Made by a program: the position numbers and the translations under genes. The notes beneath the pieces were generated by a model. It ran no database searches. It saw only the letters and a program-made list of their open reading frames with translations, and was not told the DNA's origin. A stretch of 64,000 nucleotides of DNA. It comes from Mesorhizobium sp. B4-1-4. Its GTDB lineage: Bacteria > Pseudomonadota > Alphaproteobacteria > Rhizobiales > Rhizobiaceae. The stretch's first letter is position 1; each line of letters begins with the position of its first letter. Of this stretch, positions 8,011 to 16,117 are shown piece after piece. The stretch is taken from contig NZ_CP083950.1 in assembly GCF_006439395.2 (NCBI RefSeq), positions 4,267,001 to 4,331,000 on the forward strand, given 5' to 3'.

Positions 8011-8670
8011 TTGATTCGCTTCGAAAATGTCGGCCTCCGCTATGGCATGGGTCCGGAGATACTCCGCGACATTTCCCTGCACATACCGGAGCGCTCCTTC
8101 CAGTTCCTGAGCGGCCCTTCGGGCGCCGGCAAGACGACATTGCTGCGCCTGCTCTTCATGTCGTTGAAACCGACGCGCGGCCTGATCACCATCTTCGGCA
8201 AGGACCGCTCGCGCATCTCTCGCACCGAATTGCCGCATCTCAGGCGCCGCATCGGCGTGGTGTTCCAGGATTTTCGCCTGCTCGACCACATGACCACCTA
8301 TGAAAATGTCGCGCTGCCGCTGCGCGTGCGCGGGCGCGAGGAAGCGAGCTACCGCACCGATGTCACCGAGCTGTTGAAATGGGTTGGGCTGGGCGAGCGC
8401 ATGCATGTGCTGCCGCCGGTCCTGTCGGGCGGCGAGAAGCAGCGCGCCGCGATCGCCCGCGCCCTGATCGAACAGCCCGAGATCCTGCTGGCGGACGAGC
8501 CGACCGGCAATGTCGATCCGCCCCTGGCGCGGCGCCTGCTGCGGCTGTTCATCGAGCTCAACCGGCTCGGCACCGCCGTGGTCATCGCCACCCACGATCT
8601 TGGCCTGATGGAACAGGTCGACGCACGCCGCATGATCCTGGCTGGCGGAAGGCTGGATGTCTATGACTGA
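8011..8670 (+). CDS. ftsE: Cell division ATP-binding protein FtsE
   Basis: A 219-residue ABC ATPase with Walker A GPSGAGKT (35-42), Q-loop Gln86 in VVFQDFRLL, signature LSGGEKQR (138-145) and Walker B ILLADEPTGN (158-167). With FtsX it forms the complex that couples the cytoplasmic divisome to periplasmic peptidoglycan hydrolases. The start is TTG at 8011: an in-frame TGA at 7945 closes the frame upstream, and no ATG or GTG lies between. There is no strong Shine-Dalgarno, so initiation may be weak. The 3' end overlaps ftsX by 14 bases. Confidence 0.93.
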   Translation: MIRFENVGLRYGMGPEILRDISLHIPERSFQFLSGPSGAGKTTLLRLLFMSLKPTRGLITIFGKDRSRISRTELPHLRRRIGVVFQDFRLLDHMTTYENVALPLRVRGREEASYRTDVTELLKWVGLGERMHVLPPVLSGGEKQRAAIARALIEQPEILLADEPTGNVDPPLARRLLRLFIELNRLGTAVVIATHDLGLMEQVDARRMILAGGRLDVYD

Positions 8671-9649
8671 GCTGTCCGCAGAACACCTGGAAGACCGTGA
8701 CGCCGAGTTGGCCGAGGCAAGGCCGCGCGCCCAGCGCCGGATGGCGCCGATCGTGCCGGCGCAAAACATCGCCGGCCGTGCGCTGGTCCTGGTCATCGCC
8801 ATCATGACCTTCCTGTCCTGCCTCACCTTCGGCGCGGTGACGCTGGTGCGCGACACCGCCTCGGTCTGGGAGAACCAGATCTCGCGCGAGGCGACGATCC
8901 AGATCAAACCGGTCGATGGTCTCGACATGGAAGCAGCGCTTGCCCAGGCTTCGCGGATCGCCGGCGAATTCCCCGGCGTGCGGTCGACAAAGATCATCGA
9001 CCGTGAAGCCACGGCAAGGCTTCTCGAACCGTGGCTGGGTTCAGGCCTCAACATCGACGACCTGCCGGTGCCGCGCCTGATCACCGTCACCATTGACGAG
9101 AACAGCCCACCCGACTTCGCCACCATGCGCGCCGCGATCGCCCCGAAGCTGCCGAGCGCATCACTCGACGATCACCGCACCTGGGTCGACCGGCTGGTGG
9201 CTATGGCCCGCACCACGGTGACCATCGGCATCGCCGTGCTGGTCTTGATGCTGTCGGCGACCGTGCTGACCGTGGTGTTCGCAACCCGCGGCGCCATGGC
9301 CGGCAATGGTCACATCATCGAGGTGCTGCATTTCGTCGGTGCCGAGGCGCGGTTCATCGCGCGCGAATTCCGCCGGCATTTCCTGGTCACCGGCATGAGG
9401 GGCGCGGCCGCCGGCGGCGCGGCGGCGGTGCTGGTCTTCGTCGCCTTTTCCTGGTGGTCGTCGCGCAACATGGCGACGCCCCAGGCCGATCAGGCAACCG
9501 CCCTGTTCGGCAATTTCGCCATCGGCTCGGCAGGCTATCTGGGGGTGGTCATGATGGTGCTGGTGATCGGCGCGCTGACGGCGGCGACCTCGCATGCCAC
9601 GGTCGTAGCCTATCTCAGCGACATCGACGTTCGCCAACCCGATGCATGA
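8657..9649 (+). CDS. ftsX: Cell division protein FtsX
   Basis: 330 residues in the FtsX permease layout: cytoplasmic N-tail, TM1 about 40-63, a large periplasmic loop (about 65-185) that in this family contacts murein hydrolase activators, then three TM helices near 190-215, 240-265 and 290-315. It overlaps ftsE by 14 bases, so translation is likely coupled. The ATG at 8657 is used; the second ATG at 8663 is also possible. The sequence is diverged from enterobacterial FtsX, as is usual in Alphaproteobacteria, and context makes the call firm. Confidence 0.92.
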   Translation: MSMTELSAEHLEDRDAELAEARPRAQRRMAPIVPAQNIAGRALVLVIAIMTFLSCLTFGAVTLVRDTASVWENQISREATIQIKPVDGLDMEAALAQASRIAGEFPGVRSTKIIDREATARLLEPWLGSGLNIDDLPVPRLITVTIDENSPPDFATMRAAIAPKLPSASLDDHRTWVDRLVAMARTTVTIGIAVLVLMLSATVLTVVFATRGAMAGNGHIIEVLHFVGAEARFIAREFRRHFLVTGMRGAAAGGAAAVLVFVAFSWWSSRNMATPQADQATALFGNFAIGSAGYLGVVMMVLVIGALTAATSHATVVAYLSDIDVRQPDA

Positions 9650-9762
9650 AAAAGGGGACGCGCTTTGGGTGGACGGCCTGGATGAACGCAGGGCGATCAC
9701 GGATAGAGAATATGCGTAACGCAAAGTGCGACTTTTACCTACCAAAGGCCGCATTTCGGGAT

Positions 9763-9776
9763 TAACCATATGGTTA
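9763..9776. other. Perfect palindrome over the ydcF start codon
   Basis: TAACCATATGGTTA is a perfect 14-base inverted repeat containing the ATG at 9770. It resembles TTAA-N7-GTTA, one base short of a CtrA site. It may be a regulator site or coincidence. Confidence 0.3.
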
Positions 9777-10492
9777 TGGACGTGCGGGATTCGACCGGGA
9801 CGGTTGGACAGATGCCGGTGGTGGCTCGTTCGCGCGCCCACGGCAGGGTCAGCCGTTTGCGGAGCGCCCTGCGTCTCTCCGCCCTCTCCCTCCTGATCCT
9901 CGCAACATTGTTCGCCGGCGGCTTCGGCTGGTTTGCCAACAAGGTCAGCCATTTGACCACACCAGCCAACCCGGCCAAGGCCGATGCCATCATCGTGCTG
10001 ACCGGCGGCCAGTCTCGCCTCGACGCCGCGATGGACCTGCTGGCGTCCGGCAAGGGCGAGCGTCTCCTGATCAGTGGCGTGCATCCTTCTGCCAGCCGTC
10101 GCCAGCTCCAGGCCGCGACCGGCGGCGACAAGAAGCTGTTTTCCTGCTGCGTCGACATCGACCGGGCCGCGCTCGACACGATCGGCAATGCCGAGGAAAG
10201 CGCCAAATGGGTCGAGAGCCATGCCTACAACACGGTGATCCTCGTCACCAACAACTACCATATGCCGCGCAGCCTCCTGGAAATGGGCCGTCTGCTGCAT
10301 GGCGCCAAGCTGGAACCCTACCCGGTGGTCAATTCCAATCTCGACAATGGTGGCTGGCTGACCAAGCCGCAGGCCCTGCGCGTGCTGTTCACCGAGTACA
10401 ACAAATATCTGCTGGCGCTGGCACGCGGCATCGTGCCGGTGAAGCAGACGCCCGACGGCCTCGCACTGGCCGAGACCGCGGCTGGCGGCTAA
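9770..10492 (+). CDS. YdcF family (DUF218) membrane protein
   Basis: 240 residues with an N-terminal anchor (about residues 37-58, LSALSLLILATLFAGGFGWF) and a periplasmic or cytoplasmic DUF218 domain starting ADAIIVLTGGQSRLDAAM and continuing with NTVILVTNNYHMPRS. This is the YdcF/SanA-like fold, linked in some bacteria to envelope integrity and cell-wall precursor metabolism, with no defined reaction. The order ftsE-ftsX-ydcF is typical of rhizobia and suggests co-transcription. Between ftsX and this gene lie 120 bases with no convincing gene. The start could be the ATG at 9770 or 9776. Confidence 0.85.
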   Translation: MVMDVRDSTGTVGQMPVVARSRAHGRVSRLRSALRLSALSLLILATLFAGGFGWFANKVSHLTTPANPAKADAIIVLTGGQSRLDAAMDLLASGKGERLLISGVHPSASRRQLQAATGGDKKLFSCCVDIDRAALDTIGNAEESAKWVESHAYNTVILVTNNYHMPRSLLEMGRLLHGAKLEPYPVVNSNLDNGGWLTKPQALRVLFTEYNKYLLALARGIVPVKQTPDGLALAETAAGG

Positions 10493-10510
10493 GCCCTCGG
10501 CGCTGCATCA

Positions 10511-11140
10511 TCACGCTTCGTCTCTCCCTTTCGACGCCTTCAGGCGCATAATCTCCTGCTCGAGCTGTTGAATACGCCTGTCCCGTTCACCGAGGGCCGC
10601 CGTCACATCCGCTGCCTCGAAACGCTGCGGAATATGTTGCGGGCAATTGGCGTCCCAGGCCGAAACCGTGAACAGGATGACCTGCTCGGGACGCGCCCTG
10701 TAATCCTGCGGCATCAGTCTCGCCGTCAGCTCGGCATCGTTTTCGACGACGCGCGCCGTGCCCCAAACCTTGATACGCTGGCGCAGCATGTAGTCGATTA
10801 GGAACAGGAAGGCGCGCGGGTTATCGGCCAGGTTGCCCTGCGTGATGAACTGCCTGTTGCCCGAAAAATCGGCGAAGCCGATCGTCTTCTCGTCCAGCAC
10901 CTTGAGAAAACCGGCCGGCCCGCCGCGATGCTGGATGTAGGGCTGGCCATCGCCGTTGGCCGTCGACAGAAACACGCTGGTCTGCGCTTCGATGAAGGCG
11001 GCAAGGTCCGGCGTGATATTAGCCTGCCAGCTGCCGCGCTCCTCAACTCGGGCGTAAGACTGGCGCGAGCCTTTGCGCGCCTGGATCGCCTTGACGGTCG
11101 GCGTAAAGGCGACGTCGCTGGTGAATGCATGCGCGTTCAT
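10511..11140 (-). CDS. Pyridoxamine 5'-phosphate oxidase-like FMN-binding protein
   Basis: 209 residues with the split-barrel flavin-binding fold: STANGDGQPYIQHRGGPAGF near the N-terminal third, then KTIGFADFSGNRQFITQGNL and a strand pair carrying LIDYMLRQRIKVWGTARVV. The tail is a short coiled coil (RDRRIQQLEQEIMRLK). The reaction is unknown; members of this group bind FMN, F420 or heme. I chose the ATG at 11140 because AAGGAGG lies eight bases upstream; the longer frame from 11161 has no such site. It is the first of three genes that separate ydcF from plsC here. Confidence 0.82.
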   Translation of the reverse strand: MNAHAFTSDVAFTPTVKAIQARKGSRQSYARVEERGSWQANITPDLAAFIEAQTSVFLSTANGDGQPYIQHRGGPAGFLKVLDEKTIGFADFSGNRQFITQGNLADNPRAFLFLIDYMLRQRIKVWGTARVVENDAELTARLMPQDYRARPEQVILFTVSAWDANCPQHIPQRFEAADVTAALGERDRRIQQLEQEIMRLKASKGRDEA

Positions 11141-11178
11141 CGAAAGCCTCCTTGCCCGCAACGGGACCTATGGCAGTT

Positions 11179-11226
11179 GACGCGACTCCGGACCGAAACC
11201 GTTTCAAACTTTTCCTGGAGTTGCTC
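11179..11226 (-). repeat. Dispersed intergenic repeat, family 1, copy C
   Basis: GACGCGACTCCGGACCGAAA, then CCGTTTCAAACTTTTCCTGG and AGTTGCTC. It is the reverse-orientation match of copy A and lies between the PNPOx-like gene and the DUF1348 gene, touching the latter's stop codon. Confidence 0.7.
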
Positions 11227-11696
11227 TAAAGCCCGAGCTCAGACAATGCTGGATGGTCGTCCGGGCGGCGCCCGAGCGGCCAGTGATACTTGCGGTCGGC
11301 CTCGCTGATCGGCAGGTCGTTGATGCTGGCGATGCGCAGGCGCATCAGCCCATGTTCGTCGAACTCCCAGTTCTCATTGCCATAGCTGCGGAACCAGGAG
11401 CCGCTGTCGTCGTGCCATTCATAGGCGAAGCGCACGGCGATGCGGTTGCCATGGAAAGCCCAGACCTCCTTGATCAGCCGGTAGTCGAGTTCACGTGTCC
11501 ATTTGCGTGTCAGGAAAGCCTGGATCGCATCGCGCCCCTGCAGGAACTCGGAGCGGTTGCGCCAGCGGCTGTCGGTCGTATAGGCGAGCGCGACACGTGC
11601 CGGGTCACGCGAATTCCAGGCATCCTCCGCCATGCGCGCCTTCTGTGCTGCCGTTTCGGCGGTGAAAGGGGGAAGCGGAGGACGGCTCTCGGACAT
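11226..11696 (-). CDS. DUF1348 / NTF2-like (SnoaL-fold) protein
   Basis: 156 residues from the ATG at 11696, which has AAGGAA eight bases upstream; the frame remains open to 11801 but the extension is unlike the family. Features: helix ETAAQKARMAEDAWNSRDP, then strands VALAYTTDSRWRNRSEF, IAVRFAYEWHDDSGSWFRSYGNENWEF, and a C-terminal WPLGRRPDDHPALSELGL. These match DUF1348, a family of small NTF2-like cone-fold proteins of unknown activity. It is divergent from the LysR gene at 11817, which may regulate it. The stop codon falls inside a repeat element. Confidence 0.82.
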   Translation of the reverse strand: MSESRPPLPPFTAETAAQKARMAEDAWNSRDPARVALAYTTDSRWRNRSEFLQGRDAIQAFLTRKWTRELDYRLIKEVWAFHGNRIAVRFAYEWHDDSGSWFRSYGNENWEFDEHGLMRLRIASINDLPISEADRKYHWPLGRRPDDHPALSELGL

Positions 11697-11816
11697 CGCG
11701 GTTCCTTCATTGACAGGGCCGCCATGTGCGAGCCGTTTCATCAGATGTAAGGTCTTCCACGATTTAAATGCAGATGGCATATTCGCAATCCATCCTTCCA
11801 TTTTCTGGAAGCCGCA

Positions 11817-12719
11817 ATGGATCGTCTCGAGGCCATGTCACTCTTTGTAGCCGTGGTGGAGGCAGGCAGCCTTTCCGCCGCGGCCCGCCGCTTCGGCATT
11901 CCGCTTGCGACCGTCAGCCGCAAGGTTTCAGATCTGGAGCGCCATCTGAACACCCGTCTACTGAACCGCTCGCCTCGCCGGCTGACACCGACCAATGCCG
12001 GCGAAGCCTATCTTGCGGCCTGCCGACGTATCCTCGACGATGTCGATGAGGCGGAACGCACGGCGGCGGGCGAGTACAGCGCCCCGACCGGTGAGCTTGC
12101 CATCACCGCCCCGGTCGTCTTCGGCCGCCTTCATGTGCTGCCGGTCGTCACCGGCTTTCTCGCCGCTTATCCCGACGTCAACATCCGGCTCACCCTGGCC
12201 GACCGCGTAACCCAGCTGGTCGAGGACCATTTCGATCTGGCGCTTCGCATCGGACAATTGCCAGACTCGAGCCTTGTTGCCCTTGGGGTCGGCGCGATCC
12301 GCCGCGTCGTCTGTGCCAGCCCTGCCTATCTGGCCGAGCACGGCACGCCCATGAGCTTGGATGACCTGGACGCGCACAGTTGCGTCACCTTCGAGGGGCT
12401 TGCCTCCGCCGCCCAATGGACCTTCGCCAGCGGCAAGAGGGAAGTCGCGGTGCAGGTCCGTTCGCGGCTTCAGGTCAACACCGCCGAAGCGGCGATCGAC
12501 GCCGCGATTGCCGGCGTTGGGCCGACGAAGGTGCTCTCCTATCAGGTCGATGCCGCGGTGCGGTCAGGCATGTTGTGCATCCTGCTGCGGGAATTCGAAC
12601 CGGAACCATGGCCGGTTAGCCTGGTGCATGCGGGCCACGGCCTGCTGCCGGTCAAGCTTCGCGCCTTTCTTGATTTCGCCGCCCCGCGCCTGAAGGAGCG
12701 GCTGGCACGATTGGGGTAG
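11817..12719 (+). CDS. LysR-family regulator (AaeR/DsdC-like group)
   Basis: A 300-residue protein beginning MDRLEAMSLFVAVVEAGSLS, with the winged helix-turn-helix continuing AARRFGIPLATVSRKVSDLE and a C-terminal effector domain (GELAITAPVVFGRLHVLPVV onward). This N-terminus is typical of the LysR subgroup that often controls a divergent small oxidoreductase or detoxification gene. The 120-base gap to the divergent DUF1348 gene is a likely shared operator region. The effector is unknown. Confidence 0.9.
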   Translation: MDRLEAMSLFVAVVEAGSLSAAARRFGIPLATVSRKVSDLERHLNTRLLNRSPRRLTPTNAGEAYLAACRRILDDVDEAERTAAGEYSAPTGELAITAPVVFGRLHVLPVVTGFLAAYPDVNIRLTLADRVTQLVEDHFDLALRIGQLPDSSLVALGVGAIRRVVCASPAYLAEHGTPMSLDDLDAHSCVTFEGLASAAQWTFASGKREVAVQVRSRLQVNTAEAAIDAAIAGVGPTKVLSYQVDAAVRSGMLCILLREFEPEPWPVSLVHAGHGLLPVKLRAFLDFAAPRLKERLARLG

Positions 12720-12842
12720 CGTGACCGGATCAAGGCCGCGTCTGCGGACCTTGCTTCAGCATCGGTCGGGACAGGCCTGGCCCATTTCCTTTTTCCCCGC
12801 GCTTGGTGTAACCAACGCACACTTCCTCACCGGACCTCCCCC

Positions 12843-13631
12843 ATGCTCTATGTCAGATCGCTGGCGTTCAACTTCGTCTTCTACGTCAATCTGATCGTCC
12901 AGATGATCCTCTGGACGCCCTACTATTTCCTGTCTCCCCGTCACCGCGCCTGGTTCGTGCCGAAATTCTGGTCGCGCAGCTGCATGTGGCTCTATGACAA
13001 GATCGCCGGCACCAAAAACGACATCACCGGGCAGGAGAACCTGCCTGAGGGCTCTTTCATCCTGGCACCCAAGCACCAGTCGTTCTGGGACGCGATCGCC
13101 TTCTTTCCTTTTCTCCAGGACCCGCTCTATATCCTCAAGCGCGAGCTGACCTGGATTCCCTTCTTCGGCTGGTACATCATGAAGATGCGCATGATCCCGG
13201 TTGATCGCGGCAGCCGCTCCAAAGCCTTGAAGGCGGTGGTCGCGGCGACCAAGGAAGAGATGGCGCGCAACCCACGCCAGCTGATCATCTATCCCGAGGG
13301 CACGCGCCGGGCGCCTGGCGACGAGCCGGCCTACAAATACGGCATCGTCGAAATATATACGCAGCTTGGCGTTCCGGTGGTACCGGTCGCCCATGTCGCC
13401 GGCCTCTATTGGCCGCGCCGCAAGTTCCTGCGCTATCCCGGCACCATCAAGGCGCGTTTCCTGCCGCCCATACCGCCGGGCTTGGCCAAGGATGAGTTCA
13501 TGGCGCGGCTGATCGGCGAGACCGAAGCCGCCTGCGACCAGCTTCTCGTCGACGCATCGCGCACTCCAAACCCTCCGGCCCTGCCGCCTACGGCGATCAA
13601 GCGGTTGGGGGAACTTGGCGTCAAGGCTTGA
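12843..13631 (+). CDS. plsC: 1-acyl-sn-glycerol-3-phosphate acyltransferase family protein
   Basis: 262 residues with an N-terminal hydrophobic stretch (ALNFVFYVNLIVQMILW region, about 8-24) and the acyltransferase motifs: HxxxxD in KHQSFWDAIAF, the glycerophosphate-binding IPVDRGSRS, and YPEGTRRAPG. This places it in the PlsC family, which acylates lysophosphatidate at the inner membrane in phospholipid synthesis. Rhizobia commonly have ydcF next to such a gene; here about 2.3 kb of other genes lies between. Paralogues acting on other lyso-lipids cannot be excluded. Confidence 0.88.
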   Translation: MLYVRSLAFNFVFYVNLIVQMILWTPYYFLSPRHRAWFVPKFWSRSCMWLYDKIAGTKNDITGQENLPEGSFILAPKHQSFWDAIAFFPFLQDPLYILKRELTWIPFFGWYIMKMRMIPVDRGSRSKALKAVVAATKEEMARNPRQLIIYPEGTRRAPGDEPAYKYGIVEIYTQLGVPVVPVAHVAGLYWPRRKFLRYPGTIKARFLPPIPPGLAKDEFMARLIGETEAACDQLLVDASRTPNPPALPPTAIKRLGELGVKA

Positions 13632-13653
13632 AGCGAACACCCCGGGCTGGCAA

Positions 13654-14280
13654 TCAGCCGTAAACCGCCAACACCGTGGTCAGCACCAGCGTTGCGGCAA
13701 AGAACAGATTGATGACCCGCGACGCCGCCGGCCTGCGCAACATGCCGGCGAACGCCGCCCCGGCGACAAGCCAGAGGGCGTGGATGGCAACGATCATCAG
13801 GGTGAGAACACCAAGCTTCGTCCATGGGCCGAGCCCGGCGCCGGCCTCGCTCGAAGTAGCACCGGCGAACACGGCGGCGATCGCCACATAGGCCTTCGGG
13901 TTGGCGACCGCCAGCAGGAATCCAGCCGGCCCGGTCGGGCGCGAAGCCTCGGCAGTGCGTGCCGCGAGCGGCGGCGCCGTGGCGATTCTGAAGGCGAGAT
14001 AGAGGATGTAGGTCGCTGACGCGGCAGCCAGCAACTGCCCCAGCCCCGGCATCGAGGCGAGCGCCGCCGTCACCCCGGTCGCCACGACCAGCAGCACGGC
14101 GATCGTGCCCAGCACGATCCCGCAGGTGTAGCGCAGCGAGTGGCGCAGGCCGAAGGCGGCGCCAGCGGCGGTGACGCTTATCGTTGCCGGCCCCGGGCTG
14201 CCCATGACGACGGTCGACGCAAGCACAAGCGCCAGAAGCTGGCGCCAAGGGGCCGGCTGCGAAAGAAGCGGTTCGAACAT
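13654..14280 (-). CDS. LysE family exporter
   Basis: 208 residues from the ATG at 14280, preceded by GAGGT at good spacing; the frame is open to 14322 without a better start. Six predicted transmembrane helices and the family signature SPGPATISVTAAGAAFGLR in the first loop identify a LysE/RhtB-type exporter, which moves amino acids or derivatives out of the cell. A further conserved stretch is AVANPKAYVAIAAVFAG. Its substrate is unknown. It converges with plsC, 22 bases between stops. Confidence 0.88.
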   Translation of the reverse strand: MFEPLLSQPAPWRQLLALVLASTVVMGSPGPATISVTAAGAAFGLRHSLRYTCGIVLGTIAVLLVVATGVTAALASMPGLGQLLAAASATYILYLAFRIATAPPLAARTAEASRPTGPAGFLLAVANPKAYVAIAAVFAGATSSEAGAGLGPWTKLGVLTLMIVAIHALWLVAGAAFAGMLRRPAASRVINLFFAATLVLTTVLAVYG

Positions 14281-14369
14281 TTGCACCTCATCCTGCCCTG
14301 TGTGCGAAAGACGGTATGGCAAGACTTGAGGGTGGTCTTGGACGTTCGTGCGCGGCGGCGCGGGAAGCT

Positions 14370-15317
14370 TCAGCCGCTGGCCTTGTCGAGTTCGGCGATA
14401 TCGTCGGCGGTCAGTTTCAGCGACGCAGCCTTGATCAGACTGTCCATCTGGCTCGGCTTGGTGGCGCTGGCGATCGGCGCTGTGACGCCTGGCCGCGCGA
14501 TAACCCAGGCAAGCGCGACTTCCGCTTGCTTGGCCGAAAGCCTGGCCGATACGGCGTCGAGTGCCGCAAGGATGCGCATGCCGCGCGGGTTGAGATAGTC
14601 CTTCACCCCGCCGCCACGGGGGCTTTGGTTAAGATCGGCCTCGCTGCGGTACTTGCCGCTCAGGAAACCCCTGGCGAGGCTGAAATAGGTGATGACGCCG
14701 ATATCCTCGGCCACGCATAGGTCGCGCAGCGGCCCATCGAAGGAGGAGCGATCGTAGAGATTGTATTCCGGCTGCAGCACCTCATAGCGTGGCAGGCCTC
14801 GCAGGCTCGCCACATCGAGCGCCGCCCGCAACTGGCCGGCATCGAGATTGGAACAGCCGATATTGCGGACCTTGCCCTTGGCGAGCAGCTTCTCGTAGGC
14901 ACCGAGCGTTTCCTCATAGGGCGTGGTCGGATCCGGCCAGTGCGACAGATAGAGATCGATGACATCGGTCCGAAGCCGCTTCAGCGACGCCTCGACGGCC
15001 TTTTCGATATAGGCGGCGGAGAGATCCTTGTGGCCCTGTCCCATATCCGAGCCGACCTTGGTGACCACCACGACCTTGTCACGGTTGCCGCGGTCCTTCA
15101 TCCAGTTGCCGATGATGGTTTCGGACTCGCCGCCCTTGTGGCCCGGAACCCAGCGCGAATAGGCGTCCGCCGTATCGATGGCATTGAGTCCGGCCCCGAC
15201 GAAGCGGTCGAGCAGGTCGAAAGAGGTTTTCTCGTCAGCGGTCCAGCCGAAGACATTGCCGCCCAGGACAAGCGGCGCGATGGAAAGGTCGGTGCGACCG
15301 AGACGGCGTTTCTGCAA
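14370..15317 (-). CDS. Aldo/keto reductase
   Basis: A 315-residue TIM-barrel NADPH oxidoreductase. The catalytic tetrad is visible: Asp and Tyr in NAIDTADAYSRW, Lys in VVVTKVGSD, His in LYLSHWPDP. The C-terminal cofactor loop APIASATKPSQMD matches the AKR pattern. The start is TTG (15317) with GGAG seven bases upstream; no in-frame ATG fits the family N-terminus (QKRRLGRTDLSIAPLVLGGN). It probably reduces aldehydes or ketones; the substrate is not predictable. Confidence 0.9.
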   Translation of the reverse strand: MQKRRLGRTDLSIAPLVLGGNVFGWTADEKTSFDLLDRFVGAGLNAIDTADAYSRWVPGHKGGESETIIGNWMKDRGNRDKVVVVTKVGSDMGQGHKDLSAAYIEKAVEASLKRLRTDVIDLYLSHWPDPTTPYEETLGAYEKLLAKGKVRNIGCSNLDAGQLRAALDVASLRGLPRYEVLQPEYNLYDRSSFDGPLRDLCVAEDIGVITYFSLARGFLSGKYRSEADLNQSPRGGGVKDYLNPRGMRILAALDAVSARLSAKQAEVALAWVIARPGVTAPIASATKPSQMDSLIKAASLKLTADDIAELDKASG

Positions 15318-15440
15318 GGCGGATCTCCGTGATGGTTGAAACCGGGCGGACGCTGCCCGCTGGCTGGGATTCGGAGCCTAACCTAGGTGTCGCCGCGTCG
15401 AGGTCAAAGGCCTGGCTGCTTTTTTCCGCAGAGCCAACGC

Positions 15441-15962
15441 TCACAAAGGCGCTATCCGGTGCGCAACATCCTCCAGCCAATGGTCACGGATGCCCAGCGC
15501 TTCCAGATGCTTCAGCGTACTGAAGACATAATCCTCGTTGTTGCCGGATTGGCCGACCGCGCCGCGCACCACGGCCGCCGCATCGGCGGCTGCCAGCGCA
15601 CCGGCATATTGCTCGTGCTTGCGGTCGACGATGTAGGCAACCGCTTCGACCATATCGCCGCCGTCGAGCCGAATCTTGAGCGTACGCTCGAGATAGACGC
15701 TGGTGACGAGTTCGCGCTCGCGCAGATAGGCAATGACCTCGTCGCGCAAATCGCCGGGCACACGGTATGCAAGGCCGACACAGGAACCGCCATGGTCGAG
15801 ACCGAGCACCAGTCCGGGCCGCTGGCGCGTGCCGCGATGGACGAAGGAGTAGACACAGAGCGAGCGGCGATAGCCATGCAGGTGCGCGCGCCGCGTCTCG
15901 ACATGCGCGAAACCCGGTCGCCAGATCAGCGAACCGTAGCCAAACACCCAAAAATCGCCCAT
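15441..15962 (-). CDS. Glutathione-specific gamma-glutamylcyclotransferase (ChaC type)
   Basis: 173 residues from the ATG at 15962 (MGDFWVFGYGSLIWRPGF). The YGSL motif binds the gamma-glutamyl group, and ELVTSVYLERTLKIRL, with the following acidic strand, holds the catalytic glutamate region of this family. ChaC enzymes cleave glutathione to 5-oxoproline and Cys-Gly in the cytosol. The tail includes GQSGNNEDYVFSTLKHLE, a conserved ChaC block. The in-frame extension to 16010 has no family resemblance. It is divergent from the DUF2125 gene at 16118. Confidence 0.88.
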   Translation of the reverse strand: MGDFWVFGYGSLIWRPGFAHVETRRAHLHGYRRSLCVYSFVHRGTRQRPGLVLGLDHGGSCVGLAYRVPGDLRDEVIAYLRERELVTSVYLERTLKIRLDGGDMVEAVAYIVDRKHEQYAGALAAADAAAVVRGAVGQSGNNEDYVFSTLKHLEALGIRDHWLEDVAHRIAPL

Positions 15963-16117
15963 ATCGCCGCGCCTGATCGCAAAAAGAATGGCAATGCCGC
16001 ACCGGAACACGGTGTTTTTTCCGACCGTCTCCGTCTACCTATTCGTCTCTGTCTACCCGGTGTTGTCGGAATCGAAGGTCCGTCCACCCATACCCATGCG
16101 TTAACGAGAGCCAAAGC

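Noticed and set aside
9646..9765. A 39-codon frame overlapping the ftsX stop by ATGA, and a 25-codon frame in another phase at 9642
   Set aside because: Two alternative tiny frames use the same bases and neither has recognisable features; the gap to ydcF is more likely untranslated.
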